Below are positions 59,401 to 64,000 of a stretch of 64,000 nucleotides of DNA, piece by piece. The position numbers and the translations under genes were made by a program. Source of the DNA: Nicotiana tabacum (Eukaryota > Streptophyta > Magnoliopsida > Solanales > Solanaceae); the NCBI RefSeq assembly GCF_000715075.1, contig NC_134100.1, forward strand, positions 27,944,042-28,008,041, written 5' to 3'. Positions within the stretch are counted from its first letter, which is position 1, and the number at the start of each line of letters is the position of its first letter. Under the pieces are notes generated by a model. The model worked only from the letters and a program-made list of their open reading frames with translations. It did not search any database and was not told the DNA's origin.

Positions 59401-60282
59401 AGGCATCTGCAACAAAGAAGGTTGTTTACATTTTACCATTTGGGCCATTCGTCATCGGCATTAATTATCAAGTTTTAGATTAACATTTCACAGATGAATG
59501 GAACCCAGGATCCTTTAATATTCAAGCAGTCAAATCTCTTAAATTAGTGGAGGCGAGCCTTTTTAGATAATGAAAATAGCTCATGGCCCTCCACGACTTA
59601 TTTTGGATTTCCCCTAAAAATTACAATCGAGGTGTGCCGTGCCGAACAAAATTTCAATTGTACGACCCTCGTTTGATTAGTGTTTTATCCTTAGGAATCG
59701 AGGCATGCCATTTAGCGAATTTCCATGGCCCTCGCAAGTTGCAAACGCATAGTTGCTTTAGGCATGCTACTTTAATAACTTACCTTCCTAAACTCGGGTG
59801 CGCATTTATGTGACCCAAATCCAATTCTCAACAACGTTAAATAAAATATGTCGTGGACCACGGGTGCATTTATGTGACGTGGTTCAAGATGTGTTTTAGA
59901 TGACGTTGAATCTTCCTGAAAAATGTTAAATAAAAGCGGTTCTAAAGTTAAAATTGAACCATAGGTTAAAACATGTATTAAAATAATATAATAGGCCAAT
60001 TGTAACAGTTGAGCGACCGTGCTAGAACCACGGAACTCGGGAATACCTAACACCTTTTCCCGGGTTAACAGAATTCCTTACCCGGATTTCTGTGTTCGCG
60101 AACTGTGTAACAGAGTCAATCTTTCCTCGATTCGGGATTTGAACTGGTGACTTGGGACACCATAAAATTATCCCAAGTGACGACTCTGAATTTAATAAAT
60201 TAATAATCCCGTTTCGATTGTCACTTTAAGTTAGAAAAAACTCCCATATACCCTTACGGTGTAGGAAAAAGGAGGTGTGACA
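56415..60282 (+). repeat. Ogre 3' LTR (3868 bp)
   Basis: Starts TGTGAGCACGTAATTTTTGC and ends GGAGGTGTGACA. A TATA-like TATAAAAATG lies near 57070, followed by a C-rich stretch. No partner LTR remains in the window. No coding region was recognised in it. Confidence 0.85.
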
Positions 60283-61590
60283 TTACCTATGACCTTATGG
60301 TTAAAAATAAATTGTTGGCAGAATATAGCTCTAGTTGTGACATTTTGACTCTTGTGTTGACTTAAACAGTCATCGAGTGGTTTAGCCAAGCCATTTGTGA
60401 TTCTCAATCTTAACTAGGGTTATTTTGGGCCCTCGACTCCGTTCTCTTTAGCAATCCAGCAGCGTGAGAGGTGAGGTATTGAATTGCAAGTCCAAATTCT
60501 CATGCTAATAGTCTAGAACTTGCCCCGAATATTTTTCTAGGCAAAATTCTAAGTGTAGCTTGGTTTCAGAAATGATTGTAGGTACTCCTTGACCCATTCC
60601 ATAGCCTACCAATGGGTTATCCCTACTCAACCCATTTGACCTAAGCCATTTTTCTTTCAATAGCCACATTACAAGCCTTTAGCCATTTTGTAATGATCCT
60701 CTCTTGGCACCCGATCTTTCCTTATCATTCTTGAGAAACAATTGGCAAAAACATAAGTTTGGAGGAGAGACAATGAGTTTGAAAGTGATATTAAGGTACA
60801 AATAAGAGAAAGAAATGAAGAAAAGGGAAGGCAAAGAAAAGAAATAACTAAAAGAAAAATGCCAAAAAGGAAGTGAATAAAGTAAAAAGTTGAAGAGATT
60901 CAAAGAAAGACAAGGATGAAAGGCGTGGAGTAAACAGAAAAGGAGAAAAAAGAATGTCATGACCAAGAAAGAGTGACGTTACGTCTCTCTAGTTCCCCCG
61001 GGGAAAAAGAAATTGACTCAAAGAGTCGACTAAGTATGAGCCAAAAAGAGAAAATGGAGTGCTTAAGGAAAGATGAACCCATTCTATTCCATCAAGTCTT
61101 ATCTTGATCTAAAAAGCCTTCATTACATCCCGAAAAAGCCCTACATGATTTCAAGTTGAGTGAGCTTGCGTTAGTGGTGATTTACATGAGGGGCAAGCTT
61201 ATGGTACTTAGAGCCGGACTTGTGAAATTCTTTTGAGAGAGATGAGCGAACTTTTCACAATCCTTGCTTCGAGTTTTACATTCTAAAGTAATATTTGCTA
61301 ATGGAGAGTAAAGGGGGAGGAGTTTGGGATCCACAATGACCTACATAAAAGAGCAAGATTCTTTGATGAATAAAGTCAACTCTTGATGCTCTAGTATCAC
61401 ATTAGAACTATTGTACTCGAAAAGTCAAATCATTGCATTGTTAATAATTCATATGTGTTGTGGGTAATTGTTGGTCCCAATTGATGTGTGATTGATTCAC
61501 CTTAGGCCAGCTAAAATATCCCCTTTTCTAGAGGAGTTGGGAATTGCCTTAATTGCTTGAGGACAATCAAAGACTTAAGTTTGGGGGAGT
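60283..61590 (+). mobile_element. Athila 3' non-coding region and polypurine tract
   Basis: Resumes Athila after the Ogre LTR. It has A/G-rich stretches (60780-61080) and no readable gene. It ends with the purine tract AAGTTTGGGGGAGT (61577-61590) just before the 3' LTR. Confidence 0.7.
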
Positions 61591-61797
61591 TGATAAGTAG
61601 AGATTTTGGTTGCTTATTTGCTCTCTTTTACTTGCGTTTTAGCTCAAAAATGCTTAAAGGTATTCCCAAGAGCTAATGAAATGTGTTTTCATGCAGGAAT
61701 ATTGGGAAACGAGCCAAAGAAGTCAAAATCAACTCATAAAGGAGTCAAAATTGGACAAGGACCAAAAAAGAAAAAAGGTCTACAGTGCGAACAATGA

Positions 61798-62170
61798 AAG
61801 AGCACTATCAGATTTCCTTCAGAGTATGCGGACCACACAATTATTGTGCGGCCGCAGAAGAGGAGATTCAGAGATTCAGTTTTTGGGCAGGTTGGAGATA
61901 TGCGAACCGCACCATAATTGTGCGGCCACAGGATGACAAGTGAGGCCGCACTCACAATTATGCGGTCCGCAGAAGAGAAGAATTAGAGAGCCATGTTCCA
62001 GTCCAAGTTTAAGTGTGCGGACCGTGTGCGGCCGCACTAAGAATTGTGCGGTCCGCACAATGAAATGAAGTGCGGCCGAATCCCACTTTTATGCGACCGC
62101 AGAAGGCCCAGTTGACCGGTCAAGCTCAGAGTGTGGACCGCACACAGAATTATGCGGCCGCACAACCTCC
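61798..62170. repeat. Paired GCGGNCCGC palindrome array, Athila 3' LTR
   Basis: Better preserved than the 5' copy. Examples are AATTATTGTGCGGCCGCAGA, TATGCGGTCCGCAGAAG and GAATTGTGCGGTCCGCACAA. One insertion-like addition (GCGGACCGTGTGCGGCCGC) is near 62020. Confidence 0.85.
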
Positions 62171-62205
62171 GCAGGGGCATTTTTGTCAAATATTTTTTAG
62201 CTTAG

Positions 62206-62213
62206 TATAAATA
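62206..62213 (+). promoter_or_regulatory. TATA box of the Athila 3' LTR
   Basis: TATAAATA, same position relative to the array as in the 5' LTR. It could drive readout into the foldback arm and hAT remnant. Confidence 0.65.
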
Positions 62214-63131
62214 GAACTTTTTGTCATTTTTAGGTTAAGTTGTATCAGTATAGAGCACCTGAGCCATTTTTCTTTACTGTTTTGAGTAATATTATACTAG
62301 ATTAGCTTCTAAACATTAGATTTTCTTTCCCTAATCAATTATTATGCATTCTATCTTAATTTCTTCTTTAATTTCTTCATTTTTTATGAGTAGCTAAATT
62401 TTTAGCTAGGGTTGTGGCCCAACCCTAGTGTGGATACTTGATGGGTGTTTGATTTAGGGCTTGTTTGTGATTGAGTTAGTGATATTTAGCCTAGTTCTTG
62501 CTAGAATCCAAGAATTAATGGTTGTAAACATTGATGCATGCCTAATTGACTTAGTTTCTACTTGAGAAAGTGAGACTAAGTCTAGGAAAATTTGGCTAAC
62601 AAGAAATTGGGGTGAACTCAAGAAATTGATAGCTCCAATTAAAGGGTCAGATCTAGAGATAGTAAGACCAGACTTGAGCATATATCACTTGTTTTGCGCA
62701 ATACCCATTTAGACTTGAGAAAGGCAAATTGGGCAAAATCACTCAAACTACCGAGAGGTATAGAGTGGGTAATTGCGTATGATTGCTATATTACAACCCC
62801 GACCAATCAAACTTGCCCTAGAGTTTACAACTCGTTAGGTAACCACCTAGGTGGAAGTCACGACCCTAGATCTTTTATCATTTGAAAAATAATCAAAACC
62901 AAAAATGTTATCTTCTAGTTTTATAATTGCAATCAATAGCTTAAAATAGCAGTAGAAACAACAAACAAGAATGTGGAAGCGTAATTTGAGGCACATCATA
63001 CAATTACACTATATATATACCTAATCCCAATTCTAACTCCTTATGGATTCGATCCCGACTTGCATTGAGTTTTTATTATTGCTTCGACCACTTCACTACC
63101 TATATTTGTGGTGTGAACTTGGGCGACATTA

Positions 63132-63508
63132 ATATCTTCCGTATGTATGTATATATGTTATGGGTAGGTCGGGGCCATGTTCCGATCACAGTACATCCAT
63201 CAGTAGGGGCTTGTAGACATATCCCGTCAGTTAGTGCAGTATGTTGGGCTTGTAGGCCTTGTATGCATATTTTGTTGGTTTGTCAGCTGTAATAGTTATG
63301 ACGGCCTTCTCGACCAAGTTTTATATTGACGTTTAGTCTGCGCTAGTTTCCGTTTAGTTTTATATTTTGCTTCACAAATTATTTTGCAATGTGGCCCCAT
63401 GGCCAAAGTATAATATTATATGTTCAGAATCCCTTAATCGCAAGTTGGTACACTAGGTTAGGTGAGACACCGGGTGCCGATTTCGCCCCCCAGGTTCGGG
63501 GCATAACA
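63132..63508. repeat. Right arm of the foldback element, outer part
   Basis: Starts with the second ATATC duplication (63132-63136) and continues TTCCGTATGTATGTATATAT, the inverse of 25430-25455. It runs to the element end with CCATGGCCAAAGTATAAT and CCAGGTTCGGGGCATAACA. Confidence 0.85.
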
Positions 63509-64000
63509 CATTTGCTCTTTATGTGAGAGTCCTTTGTTTCATCAACTAATATCCCAAAGAAGTTACCATCCAAGTCTTTGATGATAACTTTAATTGTTTC
63601 TTTAGCACAAGCATCCATAATATCCTTTTGAGTTGCAGGACAAATCATCATATTATTTTTTGGAGCTTTGTGTAATCTTGCATTTCCCACATCTGAATGC
63701 TTATCCCCATAAAATTTCAAAAGTTCACGAAAAAGACCTTTACATTCGAAATCCTCACTCTCATCATAACCACGAAATTACAATCCATTTCTCAAGAGAA
63801 ATCTCACCACATCAACTGAGGTATTTTAGTGAATTCGGTGATCACTTTTTGCTTTCTCACTTTGCTTGTAAAAAGAAGATTGAATCGATTGTTCTTGATT
63901 TTTCAAATATTTCATCCTATTAAAACACTTATAATGGGTACTATTCACTTCACCAACATGTATTCTAAGTCTTTCCATATCTTTGCTCCAATCCTTAAAG
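63509..64000 (-). pseudogene. hAT transposase, N-terminal part, separated by 38.4 kb
   Basis: Minus-strand text encodes HVGEVNSTHYKCFNRMK, QSIQSSFYKQSEKAKSDHR, VVRFLLRNGL, FRGYDESEDFECKG, FRELLKFYGDKHSDV, CPATQKDIMDACAKETIK and FFGILVDETKDSHIKSK. This is the DUF4371 region that comes directly before the RFFSIVHVND segment now at 25040. At least two in-frame stops are present. The gene continues past the window edge. Confidence 0.85.

Larger units (their letters stand above)
46265..60282 (+). mobile_element. Tat/Ogre-type Ty3/gypsy retrotransposon, 5'-truncated
   Basis: It starts abruptly within gag, so the 5' LTR, primer site and gag start are missing. Then follow gag end, protease, a 179-bp intron, RT-RNase H, integrase, a 4.8-kb repeat-rich 3' region and a 3868-bp 3' LTR. 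It is inserted in Athila, which resumes at 60283. Loss of the 5' half probably happened by deletion after insertion. Confidence 0.82.
27487..63131 (+). mobile_element. Athila-type Ty3/gypsy retrotransposon hosting two other elements
   Basis: Two LTRs in the same orientation bound the insertion. The target duplication is ATATC (27482-27486 and 63132-63136). A tRNA-Asp-type primer site follows the 5' LTR and a purine tract precedes the 3' LTR. Removing the Tekay (30134-40917) and Ogre (46265-60282) insertions leaves about 10.8 kb, a normal Athila size. All genes are broken. Confidence 0.9.
61591..63131 (+). repeat. Athila 3' LTR
   Basis: 1541 bp from TGATAAGTAGAGATTTTG to GCGACATTA (the final CA has become TA). 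The palindrome array is at 61798-62170 and TATAAATA at 62206-62213. Confidence 0.92.
25080..63508. mobile_element. Foldback element (long inverted arms), split by nested retrotransposons
   Basis: The left end TGTCACGCCCCGAACCTGGG and the inverse of the right end TGTTATGCCCCGAACCTGGG match, and similarity continues inward. Left arm 25080-26369, loop 26370-26557, right arm 26558-27486 plus 63137-63508. Without the Athila insertion the element is about 2.8 kb with arms near 1290 and 1300 bp. It interrupts the hAT transposase. Only a 4-bp ATTT is shared by the flanks. No coding capacity was seen. Confidence 0.82.

Overview
This is plant nuclear DNA, almost certainly from a Solanaceae genome and most likely Nicotiana. 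The evidence is the TS/SolS-type SINE ends, the Tekay, Athila and Tat/Ogre retrotransposons of solanaceous type, the AT-rich MITEs, and two intron-containing housekeeping genes. No bacterial, organellar or viral gene set is present.

Genes. Two host genes lie tail to tail in the left third. (1) A plus-strand DUS1-type tRNA-dihydrouridine synthase spans 5624-13324 as three exons that join into a 428-residue protein with all catalytic motifs. A 13-codon uORF overlaps its start codon in an ATGA. (2) A minus-strand SCE1/UBC9-type SUMO E2 enzyme spans 18688-15091 as five exons that join into an intact 160-residue protein with the HPN motif and active-site Cys94. No other intact host gene is seen.

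Left third, repeats. Positions 1-3560 hold antisense LTR remnants, a short LTR, a spaced direct repeat and a TIR element full of palindromes. A 1.84-kb Mutator-like element (3669-5511) ends 112 bp before the DUS start codon. DUS intron 1 (5.2 kb) holds a Stowaway MITE lying on the splice donor, a 383-bp hAT MITE with a perfect 8-bp target duplication, a SINE tail and a 3.1-kb antisense LTR. SCE1 intron 2 carries a full-length SINE with target duplication. Positions 18957-21620 hold MITEs and a TIR element containing about 20 copies of a 43-bp palindromic minisatellite.

Right two thirds, a nested stack. A minus-strand hAT (ZMYM1/DUF4371-like) transposase pseudogene is cut in two: its C-terminal part is at 23601-25079 and its N-terminal part at 63509-64000. 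The 38.4 kb between them is a foldback element with inverted arms of about 1.3 kb. Its right arm was split by an Athila retrotransposon (27487-63131, 5-bp duplication ATATC). Athila was in turn invaded by a Tekay chromovirus (30134-40917) and by a 5'-truncated Tat/Ogre element (about 46265-60282) that keeps a plausible pro-RT intron and a 2-kb minisatellite in its 3' region. All reading frames in the stack are broken. Many stops look like C-to-T decay; all four stops in the Tekay polyprotein are TAG.

Special signal. Paired GCGGNCCGC-type palindromes recur in LTRs of unrelated lineages (antisense LTRs at the left, Athila LTRs, Tekay LTRs) and in the Athila 3' internal region. All coordinates and comparisons were made by eye. 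No alignment or database search was run.
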